A DNA stretch of 64,000 bases from Ceratothoa steindachneri (lineage: Eukaryota > Arthropoda > Malacostraca > Isopoda > Cymothoidae). Made by a program: the position numbers and the translations under genes. Below are positions 10,640 to 21,780 of this stretch, in pieces. The stretch is from assembly GCA_963969495.1 (NCBI GenBank), contig OZ018317.1, forward strand, positions 29,654,503 through 29,718,502, in the 5' to 3' direction. The notes under the pieces are model-generated. The model had not been told where the DNA came from and did not search any database. It saw nothing but the letters and a program-made list of their open reading frames with translations. Within the stretch, counting starts at the first letter, position 1, and each line of letters starts with the position of its first letter.

Positions 10640-11600
10640 GCCGCTTCAATTTTGTAAATTGCTTATCTACTGACGAGGCAATGGTTTCGCTACCCCTAAG
10701 GCTGCTAATATGAGTACCTCAGGTGAGGCATCGGGCAAATACAAGACTGGAGCTTGCGCTTCACTACAAAGATTAAAATTTAAAATTGAAAAAAAGAAGC
10801 CATGGCTAAATTATGGTTAAATTTTTATAAATTTTCTGAACTTCGCCAATTATAATAATTTTAAAAAGGAACTCGAAACAAAATTTCCCCCCTTTCAAAA
10901 TATCACGTTGCTAAAATATAGTTATAGAAGAAGATATATAAAATAAATTTTCTGAACTTCACCATTTGTAATTCTTTGGGTTTTAAAATTTCACAAAATT
11001 TCGATACTTATATTTATTTCTGAACTTCACCATTTTGTTTTTTGATATTATAAAAGAATTATTAGAAATAACTTTGATAAAAAAAACATAAGTCATAACC
11101 AAACTAAGATGAAATTATTATTCAAATACTCAAAAAAATTCCCTTCTTAAATTATAGAGTTAGTGATGATGATGCTAATGATTATGATGATGATAACTTT
11201 CGTTTTCTTCATTTGAATTTGCATAACCTTTCCTCATACTTAGTTGATACCAGTAGATTATCGTAGTCATACTTAATACCATAATTTTTAGCCATAGCTC
11301 ATGAACCTTTTATTGCAGGATAACTGAATTTAGGGGCATTGAGAAGTCTTTTAATTCGAAATCCACGCAAATTTTCAACGGATTTGATAGAAAAATAAAG
11401 AAATCATAATTTTTGTACGAAACGTCGCTACCAAAAATAATTCATACGATAACACATTTTACATCGTTATGTTTATTTTATATGTTTTAAATGATGACAT
11501 ATTCGAAGTCGCATATTAGTTTCTCTGACTTATTTATAATTTAGACTCGTTAGGAATAGTCTACAACCTTCTAACTACCTTTTCTTTGTCTTATTCTACA
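10640..11600. other. AT-rich DNA, nothing recognised
   Basis: No frame longer than about 60 codons and no repeat structure stands out, apart from short GATGAT runs near 11165. Confidence 0.4.
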
Positions 11601-11609
11601 AGCAATCAT

Positions 11610-12480
11610 CATGGCGAAAGGTAGTGAACTGTTTACAAACATCAAATGATTGCAAAATTCAAATCTAAGGTGGGCTGCAAAAAGATTTCAGAACAACCTC
11701 ATCTCACAATTTGGGATAATTTCAAATCTCATTCACTTGAGTTGTCCTCCAAAAATTCAGCTCTGCGTGGATTGGAAGATTCTTATATCTGTTAAAAATA
11801 ACCCAAAGGTGACTAGATTAGATAGGAGAGGACGGTGTCGATGTTCGTTTGAAGAGTATGAATTATGTTGCATAAAGCAGAAATGAATGGGTGTATTACG
11901 AGGAAGACACATTTATTGAAAAAAAACACTTATTTAAAAGCCGCACTCAAGACCGCTAATTATCATTTTGGAGAAAGATTTCACTTATTGGAGCCATTGC
12001 TATGTTCAAATCAAACTAAGATTCAGTTTTTCTGACAAATGAGGTAAGATATATTTGGTGTATAATTATTCAGTTTGGTTTTCCAAAAAAGATTGTTGTC
12101 ACAGTAAAACATGGAGGTGGATATATTATATTATAAGGTATTTTCTGTGTACCAAGCGTTGGAACACTTCATCTAATCAAGATGAATTAATGAATGAAGA
12201 AAGCAAAAGAAAGATTCTTGAAAAGTGGTTTGTAAGCTGGCAAATTTTGTTACTTCTTTGTGGAAGCTATAATAAGCATTTTGAAATGGACATCAGAGGG
12301 TGTCCAGACCTTAACCCGCTGGAAAATTTATTGCCTGAAGTAAAGGGGAGCTTCCATAAAAAAACATCTCAAAAACATTAATTGGAGAAGTTTTGCAAAG
12401 ATTAGAAACAAGATTCCATCCAAAGTTGTTTGAACCTAGTCAATAATCGTTTGAGAAGTTTTATTAATTCTTCCATGGCC
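11610..12480 (+). pseudogene. Tc1-like transposase pseudogene
   Basis: Begins MAKGSELFTNIK, with later blocks PKVTRLDRRGRCRCSFEEYE and a long gapped central part. A clear catalytic region follows: KIVVTVKHGGGYIIL, VPSVGTLHLIKDELMNEESK, EMDIRGCPDLNPLENLLPEV, and a C-terminus NLVNNRLRSFINSS. This is the Tc1 subgroup with the 'TVKHGGGSIMLWGCF...SPDLNPIENLW' layout. Stops and frameshifts occur throughout. The tail of the copy runs into a (TA)n tract at 12489. Confidence 0.8.
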
Positions 12481-12487
12481 AAATTAG

Positions 12488-12593
<106 letters not shown>

Positions 12594-12927
12594 AGAGGCC
12601 ATTTTAGATAGAGTAATTGTTATATTTGACAGCATTTTTTAGTTTCTTGATAATTTTCATAAATGATTATCCTTTAAAAGAGGGGGGGACCATAAATATA
12701 ATTTTAAATCATTATTTATTATTCGCCAGAGGCTTATTTCAACCACATTGGTCATCTTCAGGGGCTATACTGATAAATTTAAAGAATTTATGTTCTATAA
12801 ATACAAAATATATGTAGATATTTTACAAGATTTTGAGGAGTAACATAGAAAAAATAAACTTGAGATCAAAATAAAAAAAATTTGAATTTAAAATTAAACT
12901 ATTTAGAATGAACATATCTTAGAAAAA

Positions 12928-13309
12928 ATAACAAGAGAAAACAGCAAAACTAACACATCTCTTTCTGAAATAATACTTGATTTTACGCCAATTTACCTCA
13001 AGTTTCGATGATCACAGTCATCAGTCCGAAATAATGGTTGGTAAAAAGACGTAGATTTCCAGTACTTATTTTTTTCATAGATAATGTGAGCTTCATACAT
13101 AATTTCCTCTTGGAATATTTTTACTGTATATATGTTTGAAAAACGACAGGAAAATACATCGAAATTAATACTCCTCTTGTATTACGTCTTTTTACCAACA
13201 ATTATTTCAGCCTCGATGACTGTGAGCATCGAAACTTGAGGTAAATTGGCGTCAAATCAAGTATTCTTTCAGAAAGATATGTGTTAGTTTTGCTGTTTTC
13301 TCCTGTTAT
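12928..13309. repeat. Long inverted repeat (126-bp arms)
   Basis: The left arm 12928-13053 and right arm 13183-13309 are reverse complements at roughly 90% identity, with a spacer of about 129 bp. Diagnostic matches include TAACAAGAGAAAACAGCAAA with CTGTTTTCTCCTGTTA, and GGTTGGTAAAAAGACGTA with TACGTCTTTTTACCAAC. Each arm carries GATGACTGTG..CATCGAAACTTG, close to the CTGAAGATG...GAAA phrase found in Penelope-like termini. A further such phrase follows at about 13315-13340. It could be a pair of inverted pseudo-LTRs or a foldback element. Confidence 0.85.
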
Positions 13310-13782
13310 TTCGGTAGTATCGCTCATCTTCAGGTTTGATGATGTTCGGGTAAAATCAGGAAGTGAAGAAATTATAACGAGATCGAGCTATTTCGGCAAA
13401 TTTCGACGAAGCTAAACTAAAGAAAAGTTTTCTTAAGTTTTCTTGATATCTGGCAAAAAGTTCGGTAGTTCGTTAATTTCAATAATACTTAATATAAGCA
13501 AAGTGAAAGTTTACCTATAAGCTCTTCACTCTCCTCTATCTTCACCAATATCTTTAAGTAACAACTATAATTCTGCCTTACTTTGGTTTGCAATTAGTAA
13601 ACCTTAAAAAATGAAGTGTTAAAACTTTTGACGTCAGCCTCTCCTTCATTAATCTCCTATATTGTTTACAGTTTCTTAGCACCTCATGATGGGATTTGTT
13701 ATGATCCTGAATCGATTGTCATAAACGGTACGATGTGTCTTCGGTTCTGTTCTGGTTATCCTGTTAATATATATATATATAC

Positions 13783-14340
13783 AGAATGAGGTGAGTAATT
13801 TCTCACCTAACTTCAATATAAAAAAATAACAGTTAGTTAATTTATACTAATATACTTATTAAAGTTACAGGTTAATAAAGACTTGTAGAATTGTGCTATT
13901 TATTTTATCCAATAAAATCGCCTTTGCCCTCAACTACACTTTCAGGCGGCTTCAGAACGTGCTGCAGGCATTCTCTTTTGTCTTTCTGTTCAACTGAGGG
14001 AAAATTGCGGTGATTCTGGAGATAAGCTCGACCTTGGTGGTGCACGGGGACTGCTGGTCACTCTCTCAAAGACGCCCCCCCCCCAAAAAAAAAAATATAT
14101 AAGTGTCCAGGAGGTTGCACTCTAGAGAGTTAGGAGGCCAGATCTTCGGAGTAATGTGGTCAAAGAAATTATATCACAGCCAAGAATAAGTTATCCTGAT
14201 TGTGTGGCAATGTGCAGAGTTCTGCTGCCGCACTTAGGGCTTTCCAAGGACCACCTTTTGGATCTAGGGTAACACCAACTCCTCCAGGCACTTGATGTAG
14301 CCCACCGCGGGAAAATAAACGGAAACAAACGTGACCTAAT
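13783..14340 (-). pseudogene. Mariner-related transposase relic, second copy
   Basis: The nucleotide sequence parallels the 3' half of the copy at 4780-5310. Shared stretches include the region around TTACAGGTTAATAAAGAC, GGTGGTGCACGGGGAC, and GAGTTAGGAGGCCAGATCTT matching GAGTTAGGAGTGATGTGGTC. The minus strand gives a broken C-terminal transposase part with TTKVELISRITAIFPQLNRK and RSEAA. A poly-C/poly-A run at 14077-14094 interrupts it. The N-terminal half is missing and replaced by a different Tc1 fragment. Confidence 0.7.
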
Positions 14341-14344
14341 TGAC

Positions 14345-14690
14345 TTGCGTCTCGTATCATCTCCTGCATTGAATGTCGAGGCAATTTGAGCCAGTGTCGC
14401 TTGTCTGTTGTCATAGACAATTCTAGCCAGATGCCGCTAAAACCATCATTGAGCACCCCCGTGGTCTGCCACTGCCCTCCCTGTCCACGGTCGGTGTTAA
14501 TGTCATCAGTGGGTTATTCTCGGTGCACACGTGCCAGTGTAGATCGAAGGAGGTTGAATGTCCGCACAATAACAGAAATGGAATATCCGATCCTTTGGCA
14601 CGCACGATTATGCCCCGTTCTAATTCTGATAATATTCACGATGCCTTGCTATGAGCAGCCTAGCCAGTGTCCACACTGATCCACGTGATG
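14345..14690 (-). pseudogene. Tc1-like transposase N-terminal fragment
   Basis: The minus strand reads RIVGAHNRACQRIGYSISVI, then VRTFNLLRSTLARVHRE, then, after breaks, TDRGQGGQW and ARIVYDNRQATLAQIASTFN. This is a helix-turn-helix followed by the 'RRDRRATLAQIASTFN' second helical block of a Tc1-type transposase. The catalytic part is absent. It abuts the mariner-related relic at 13783-14340, so the junction is chimeric. Confidence 0.65.
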
Positions 14691-14699
14691 TCAGATCAC

Positions 14700-15335
14700 A
14701 ACTGATACAGGTTTGGGAATTTATATAGAGTCGCAGCACGGTAGCCCTGCCTGACATTGCCCTTACATACAGCTATCCTATGACTTTTGCCACTTCAGTT
14801 TATGTAAACCTTCATAAATAAAGCCCTGGCAATATTCTTGGTATTTTCCTTGAAATTAAATTGAAAAGTTCATAAAATAAAATTATGTAATTTCTTTTCC
14901 GCTTTTTAGTGACAATTTCTATCACCTTTCATTTTACCGATGACAAAGGAGTAGTAGGTAGTATTAATGGAGCAAAAGTAATAGTAATAGTATTTCTGAA
15001 AATTAAGAACTTCTGGCTTCTTTTCCCGATCACTTTAAAGAGATTTGTTAATTCTGATAACTTGTTAAATCTCTGAACAAGGACTAGCTGGCTACTTCCC
15101 CTAGTTACCTCCTCCCAGATTATTTGATTTGACTTGTGTGGTTGATCAATACTCTTGACATAACTTACTCTTGACCACTTCATTTGGTCCTTCAGGATTC
15201 TTTGAACTGGTCCGGCTGTGAGGACCTATTTTCGGAAAAGGGAGATTAACTGTAGTGGTGAGTGGCCTTGGGTATCTTCATTTTCCTGACTGATTAGAAT
15301 ACTCAGGGTACCAGCATTTAAGCCCAAAGTGCCTT
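14700..15335. other. No gene recognised
   Basis: A minus-strand frame of 84 codons (14929-15183) lacks any motif I know. The flanking sequence is AT-rich and unremarkable. Confidence 0.35.
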
Positions 15336-15339
15336 TACT

Positions 15340-16950
15340 TGGTGTATTTGACATGCTTACTACTTTGTACTTGGTGTCTTTGACATGATTCCTTCCTGAT
15401 ACTCAGTGTCTTTGACATGATACCTTCCTAGTGCTCGGTGTCTTAGACATGATTCTTTCATTGTACTTGGTGCCTTTGACATAATTAATTCCTCCTACTT
15501 GGTGTCTTTTGACATGAGGTCTTGTTTGTAATTGGTCTTATAGACGATTTCTTGCTTGTACTTGGTGTCTTTGAAATGATTAATTATTTGTTCTTGTGTC
15601 TTTGATATTATTTATTATTGGTACCTAGTGTCATTGACATGATTCTTTAGTTGTATTTGATGTATTTGACATGATGCCTTTCTTGTACTTGGTCTCTTTG
15701 ACATGATTCTTACTTCATAACTGGTGTCTTTGGCATTAATCTTTCCTCGTATTTTGTGTCTTTTACATGAGTACTTCCTTTTACTCAGTGTCTTTGACAT
15801 GACTCCTTGCTTTTACCTAGTGTCTTTGACATGATTCCATATTTGTGTTTGTTGCCTTGACATAATTTCTTATGTGTACTTCGTGTCTTTGACGTTAGTC
15901 CTTCCTTGGACTTGGTCTTTGACATGATATCTTGCTTGTATTTTGTGTCTTTCCTATGATTCCTTATTTGTACTCGGTGTCTTTGACATGATTTCTTGCT
16001 TGTAGCTGGTGTTTTTGATATAATTTCTTGTTTTTACTTGGTGTCATGGACACGATACCTTATTGTATTTGGTGCCTTTGACTTGATTCTTTGATTGTAC
16101 TAATTGTCTTTGCATGATTACTTATTTGTACTTTCTATCTTTGACTTGTTCCCTTGCTTGTAATTGGTGTCTTTGGCATGATTTATTCATTGTTCTTGGT
16201 TCTTTGACATGATATCTTGCTTGTAGCTGGTGTTTTGGACAGGATTTATTGTTTGTACTTGGTGTCTTTGACATGATACCTTATTGTAATTGGTATCTTT
16301 GACTTTATTCATTGCTGATAATTGGTTTCTGTGGCATAATTCATTCCTTGTACTTGGTGTCTTTCCCTTGATTATTTTTTTTGTACTTGATGTCTTTGGC
16401 ATGATTCCTTTCTTATACTTAGTATCTTTGACATGTTTCGCTGCTTTTCATTAGTGTGTTTTACATGATTATTTTGTGTGTAGTATCTGTGACATGATTC
16501 CTTTCTTGTAGTTGGTATCTTGGAGATGATTAATTCCTTGGAATGGCGTCTTTTAACATGATTATATGATTGTACCTGGTGTCTTTGACATGATATTATA
16601 TTTGTGCTTAGTCTCTTTTACTAATTATTTGCTTGTAATTGGTATGTTGATATGATTCTAATTTGTACTTGGTGTCTTGGACATGATCCCTTCCTTATAC
16701 TTGGTGTCTCTGACATGATTCCTTGATTGTACCTAGTGTCTTTGACATGATACCTTATTGTAATTGGCATTTTTGACTTGTTCCCTTGCTTGTAATTGGT
16801 GTCTTTGGCATGATTTATTCATTGTTCTTGGTTCTTTGACATGATTACTTTCTTGTACTTGGTGTCTTTGACATAATTACCTGATTGTACTTAGTGTCAG
16901 TGACATGATTACTTATTTGTGTTTAGTGTCGTTGACATGATTCCTTGCAA
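15340..16950. repeat. 32-bp minisatellite array, about 50 copies
   Basis: The unit is close to TTGTACTTGGTGTC followed by TTTGACATGATTCCTTCC. The GGTGTC anchor recurs at 15373, 15405 and 15437, giving a 32-bp period. Copies diverge by substitutions and small indels and the array runs about 1.6 kb. The period is not a multiple of three, so open frames on either strand are incidental. No repeat-internal gene is likely. Confidence 0.95.
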
Positions 16951-17059
16951 GTAAGGATCATCTATAAATAGGGATTTCCTACTAGGTCTCTTCAACAGTT
17001 CTCGTTATTACCTCACCCTCGATCCATTAAGCTGTCCCTCTCATCTCCACCCTTACAAC

Positions 17060-17345
17060 AGATGTATCGCTTCTATCCTCTCGGCACTCGCTGTTACAAC
17101 CAACTTTTCAACATTCCTTTTGACAATGGGATATCCATCTTTTCAGCAGGCAACGTTACTGCTATCTTGTCAACAGTCGTTTTTACCTCAATCTTTTCAA
17201 CAGTCTATCAACAGTCCTTGTTGTATCCTTTCAAGTGTGATTTTTACCCCTATTTGTCAACAGGCCTTCTTACTTTGATCTTTTCAATAGCCTTTGTTAC
17301 ATTTATCCCCCATTCGTTATCACTCCTCTGTAGTAAATATCCAAG
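17060..17345. repeat. Degenerate TTTTCAACAG repeats inside an open frame
   Basis: The phrase CTTTTCAACAGTC and variants recur at irregular 25-35 bp spacing (17104 to 17290). The 174-codon plus frame at 17062-17586 is hydrophobic because of the T-rich repeats and shows no recognisable domain. I do not call it a gene. Confidence 0.45.
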
Positions 17346-19640
17346 CGAATGTTATGTCCGGTACGGCATCCTGGTTCCAGGGGTCATGGCAGTCTCAAAA
17401 GTGTTTGAGGCACCTAAGGTTTTATTCCTTCTAGACATTTCCATTTTACCCTTATTTCGCTATTTTATTTTTCTATTTTCCTGCTGCAGGCTAGTCGCCG
17501 ACTTGTATTCCTACAGTCAGCCTCGGTCAGAGACCGAGATAGGGAAGGGCTGGTTTGCCCCTCCCTATTGCCCATGGTTAGGGTGAAGATTTGTGAGCAT
17601 ACCAGCATCCTTCCCACCTTTATCTTCTTCTCTTCCCCCATTCAATCATTATTTTCCTTATCCTTCCCACCCTTTTCTGCTTCTTGTCCTTCTTTTCATT
17701 ATTGATCCTTTTACTCAGCCGACCACAAGAGGATGTCAGATGTAACATGCTGCTGTTGACATCCAAAGATGTGGTTCCTCCGACCCCATTCCCCTCAGTT
17801 TGCCCTTCAAGCCCCATTGCTTCCAGAGGGATCTTCGGCAATATATCTTCTACACATTTTCACATCATCAACTTCACCACTTTCTTTGCGGATGTCTCCT
17901 TACAATCTTTCAGCGGGAGATGCCCTCACTGGTTTTTGCTTTAAATTAAAAACATCTCCCTCACTTATATGGATAACTTGCTTTATTTACCTTCCTTTGC
18001 AACAGACGGAACACTTCATTATTACAATCATGACTCGAATCGCTTCTTTAATAATTATTACGAGTTATTCTCATCGACAGATCCACCGAACAACTAATTC
18101 CCGAGATTGGTTCGCAACATACAGAAAATTAAAGCCTAAAAAAAGTAAAAAATGGCTAAAATATGATTTTATTCTTTCCATTTATCATAGCCAAATTTAG
18201 AAAATAAGTAAAAATGAGGTCATGTGGCAGTCAACGGGGTATCGCTCAAAAGAAGACGATAATAATAACCCTGCATGGAACAGCAAAGGTATAAATGGTG
18301 AGTATTAATAAGAGAGAAGTAGTAAACTAGAGAAAAAGTATTAAAAAGAGGTATTGTTTAACCAAAATTAACTCGATGGAGCAGTTGTGCAATTAATTAT
18401 TTATTAATAATAATACTATCAGTAATAGTGGGATTAATTCCGTTATATAAATAAAAGAAGAAAACATAACTCTACGACGGTAATTATTCAATAAGTTTCG
18501 AATTTCATTTTGTTCATTTACGTTTCACGATTACTAATCACGGTTATTATTTATTTTACCGTAATAACTATTTTTTACATTGTATTATTTCTTACTGTTG
18601 TATTTTTTGTGTTTTGTTTAAATTTGTTCTTCTTTTCTGACTGCCAGAAAACGAAATACGGGAAAACAGTTTTATACTAATTCGGTCAAAATCGGAGGAA
18701 CATCGATTTTGTCGTATTTCGAATTACGACTGCCAAAAAATGAAGAACAGAATTAAACAAACCTTTTTTACCTACCTAACAATCGAAGGCTTCGCCCCAG
18801 CATACCGAGATCCTCCCCGATTTTGCCTTACAACTTCGAAAAGCGAAGAACAGATTTTGACAAAAAATCTCAAGAAAAATTCCACTGCACGATTTGGGTT
18901 CTTGTGAACCTCTTTTACAAGGTGTTCAAAATATAATTAATATCCATTAGAAATCATAACGCAAAGCTTTCCAATCCAAAAGAGAGGCAAATGGAGGATG
19001 GGGGTGGGGAGGTGACGAAGTAAGTTCAGTCAACCTTATATAGACAATGTGACGTCATTGTATCAATTATTGACAAAAAATACTTCACTATGACGTCATC
19101 ACAATTAAGAAAGAAAGAAAATGGAAATTCAAACTGTTAAAATATTAATAGAAAAATCGACAGTTAAATTCTAAAAAAAGACACAATAAGAGTGATTTTT
19201 TTAACGGTTTATTAACCCTATTTATCACCAAGATAAAGGAGGAGACGTTAATACTATTATTATTTATATTGTCATCACCCCTGACAAATAAATAGAAAAT
19301 TTTGTATTACTTTAAAATAGTTACACCGAGAGTAACCATTTTCTGATACATTTGTAACATTACCTCTTTTTCTATGAAGGAAGACTAACTCGTGAAATTT
19401 TGAAAATTTATGGAATTGGAGGCAGAAAAATGAGACCAAGATATATTTTTAGACATAATAATGATTTGTTAAGTATGTTTTGCAATATTTATTCATCTAA
19501 ATTTGAAATTTGAAATTTTAGGGTAATTATAATGTATCTACAGTGTTATAAATGGGATTTCTCGAATAAAGGTCGAAATGATTTGTGAATGTAAATAATA
19601 ATAAGCTCTAAATATATCTAGTATACAGTATATATGCATC
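17346..19640. other. No gene recognised; small imperfect inverted repeat at 18615-18770
   Basis: At 17345-17600 the sequence is moderately GC-rich, with CCTGCTGCAG resembling a splice acceptor near 17486, but no continuing exon could be supported. An imperfect inverted repeat pairs CGAAATACG near 18650 with CGTATTTCG near 18713, together with their flanks. The rest is AT-rich. Confidence 0.35.
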
Positions 19641-20094
19641 TCTCACTTTTCCTCTCCATAACTCTCTCTACCTCCAACCCTATCTCTAACTTGCTCTCTC
19701 TCTCAGCTTATCGAAGTGTTTAAAATAATTCGAGGCTTCGATAATGTAGACTACACGGATATTTTCCAACTTAGTGAGGGCAGAACGAGAAATCACGGCT
19801 ACAAACTTGAACTGAAGCGTTACAACCGTGATGTGTGGTAAATTTTTCACATACAGCATCTGCGGTAGCTGGAACGCACTTCCAGTGGAAGTTGTCAACA
19901 GAAATTCTGTTGATCAGTTCAAGTCAAGACTGGACAAAGTCTGGAAAAGTGGCCGTTTGGGCACTTAAGTCGTTGTGCAGAACTGTGCCTGCTCAACTGT
20001 TAGCCCAAAGGTACCCTCTTTGAATGGACCGTAAGATCTCCTAGGGTACTTCTTGTCCTTGTAGCTTCTCCTTATCTCTCTTTCTCTCTTTCTT

Positions 20095-20180
<86 letters not shown>
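19640..20180 (+). pseudogene. CR1-A 3' fragment, array copy 1, between CT tracts
   Basis: After a CT-rich lead (19640-19703), CR1-A-like sequence starts at about 19704 (LIEVFKIIRGFDNVDYTDIF equivalent). It continues through the C-terminal codons and the 3' UTR with the family phrase AATGGACCGTAAGATCTCCT. The copy is more diverged than its neighbour, with a frameshift near 19838. It ends near 20075 in a degenerate CCTTGTAGCT tail. A long (CT)n tract (20092-20180) follows and leads directly into the next copy. Confidence 0.85.
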
Positions 20181-20182
<2 letters not shown>

Positions 20183-21726
20183 AGTGTTGAAGGAAGTGTG
20201 CGATGAAGTATCACGACATCTGTGCGCTATCTTTAACATGTCAATCCGGACCGGATGCGTTCCTAGAGACTGGCGTGAGGCGGAGGTGACTCCTATCTTC
20301 AAGAAAGGAGACCGTAACCAACCGTCGAACTACCGACCTATCAGTCTGACTTCGATAGTCGGTAAACTCATGGAAAGCATCATGGTGGACAAAGTGACGT
20401 CGTATTTAGAGTCAAACCTGCTACTGAGGAGTTCCCAGCACGGCTTCCGAAGGCAACGGTCATGCCTGACGAACCTTGTGGAATTCTTCCACTTCGTTTT
20501 CAGTGAGCACGATCGGGACAAGGCGGTGGATGTGGTCTACCTAGACTTTCAGAAAGCCTTTGATAAGGTACCACACCGCCGCCTTCTCCGGAAAGTGCGA
20601 GCGCTTGGCATAGACGGAAAGGTAGCCGGCTGGATCGAGAACTGGCTAAGTGGCAGACGGCAACGGGTGGTGGTAAATGGACAGTCTTCTGAGTGGGTGC
20701 CCGTTACTAGCGGGGTGCCTCAAGGTTCTGTCCTGGGACCACTACTATTCATCATCTACGTCAACGACATGGACGGTGACATGGTTGCCAAGATTTCCAA
20801 ATTTGCCGACGATACCAAGCTTGGTATGAACGTTGCAAAGGATGGAAATACTGCCCGCCTGCAGGAAGATCTTGGGAAGATTGGGGAGTGGTCGGACACG
20901 TGGCAAATGCCTTTTAACGTGGGAAAATGCAAAGTGATGCATATCGGCCACAGAAACCCCCAATCTCAGTATATCCTTAAGGGCACTGCTATTGAATCCA
21001 CCGACACTGAGAAGGACTTGGGTGTAACAATCACTAGTGACCTCAAGTTCTCGAAACAGTGCATTGAGGCGGAGAAAAAGGCCCAAAGGATGCTAGGCTA
21101 TATTAAGCGCCAGTTTGGTTATCGGAACCAGGAGATTGTACTGTGCCTGTACAACTCACTTGTCCGACCGCACCTGGAGTATGCCGTACAATTTTGGAGT
21201 CCTTCATTGCGAAAGGACATCGCGAGATTGGAACGCGTACAAGCCAGGGCAACCAAGCTGATTCCCTCTATCCGACATAAAAGTTATGAGGATAGACTAA
21301 GGGAGTTAGATCTGTTCTCACTGGAAACCCGTAGACTGCGTGGTCAGCTCATCGAAGTCTTCAAAATACTTCGAGGGTTCGACAATGTTGACTACCGGGA
21401 TATTTTCACACTGAGTGAGAACAGAACGCGCAATCACGGCTTCAAACTTGAACTGAAGCGTTACAACCGCAATCTGTGTGGAAACTTTTTTACCTACAGT
21501 ATCTGCGGTAAGTGGAACGCACTTCCAGTGGAAGTTGTCAACAGTGAATCTGTTGACCAGTTCAAGTCAAGACTAGACAAAGTCTTGAAAAGTGGCCGTT
21601 TATGGACGCAAAACAATTGAGCAGCCATGTGCCCGCGCAATTGCTAGTCCAAAGGTACCCTCTTTGAATGGACCGTAAGGTCTCCTAGGGTACTTACTTT
21701 CCTTGTTACTCCTTGTTACTCCTTGT

Positions 21727-21735
<9 letters not shown>
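20183..21735 (+). mobile_element. CR1-A retrotransposon, array copy 2, 5'-truncated
   Basis: Begins within the reverse transcriptase at the base equivalent to about 33893 of the full-length copy, directly after (CT)n. It keeps an uninterrupted frame and the complete 3' UTR. It ends in three CCTTGTTACT units and then (CT)n to 21778. Sequence identity to the full-length element is very high, so the insertion looks recent. Confidence 0.92.
20184..21620 (+). CDS. CR1-A reverse transcriptase, 5'-truncated but open
   Basis: This is a 478-codon open frame without its natural start; the first codon taken here is GTG and the true protein began upstream of the truncation. It has all reverse-transcriptase palm motifs: YRPISLTSIVGKLMESI, QHGFRRQRSCLTNLVEF, motif A VYLDFQKAFDKVPHRRL, motif B GVPQGSVLGPLLFIIYVND and the catalytic KFADDTKLG. 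It also has the CR1 signature LVRPHLEYAVQFWSP and the C-terminal LIEVFKILRGFDNVDYRDIF. The endonuclease and ORF1 are absent, so the copy cannot move on its own. The lack of stops fits a young copy rather than selection. Confidence 0.9.
   Translation: MLKEVCDEVSRHLCAIFNMSIRTGCVPRDWREAEVTPIFKKGDRNQPSNYRPISLTSIVGKLMESIMVDKVTSYLESNLLLRSSQHGFRRQRSCLTNLVEFFHFVFSEHDRDKAVDVVYLDFQKAFDKVPHRRLLRKVRALGIDGKVAGWIENWLSGRRQRVVVNGQSSEWVPVTSGVPQGSVLGPLLFIIYVNDMDGDMVAKISKFADDTKLGMNVAKDGNTARLQEDLGKIGEWSDTWQMPFNVGKCKVMHIGHRNPQSQYILKGTAIESTDTEKDLGVTITSDLKFSKQCIEAEKKAQRMLGYIKRQFGYRNQEIVLCLYNSLVRPHLEYAVQFWSPSLRKDIARLERVQARATKLIPSIRHKSYEDRLRELDLFSLETRRLRGQLIEVFKILRGFDNVDYRDIFTLSENRTRNHGFKLELKRYNRNLCGNFFTYSICGKWNALPVEVVNSESVDQFKSRLDKVLKSGRLWTQNN

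Positions 21736-21778
<43 letters not shown>
21730..21778. repeat. (CT)n between CR1-A copies
   Basis: Starts as the continuation of the CCTTGTTACT tail of copy 2 and abuts the 5' end of copy 3. Confidence 0.95.

Positions 21779-21780
<2 letters not shown>

Noticed and set aside
13195..13225. Hammerhead ribozyme in the inverted repeat
   Set aside because: A CTGATGA-like box and GAAAC are present, but stem II does not fit between them in the canonical way.
15615..16402. Minus-strand frames with KTSSTRK-like repeats
   Set aside because: They arise from the 32-bp minisatellite, whose period is not a multiple of three.
15340..16950. Possible CRISPR array
   Set aside because: The units are contiguous and diverged without unique spacers, and the genome is eukaryotic.
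17062..17586. 174-codon hydrophobic frame
   Set aside because: Its first half is a T-rich degenerate repeat and no domain or splice structure supports a membrane protein gene.
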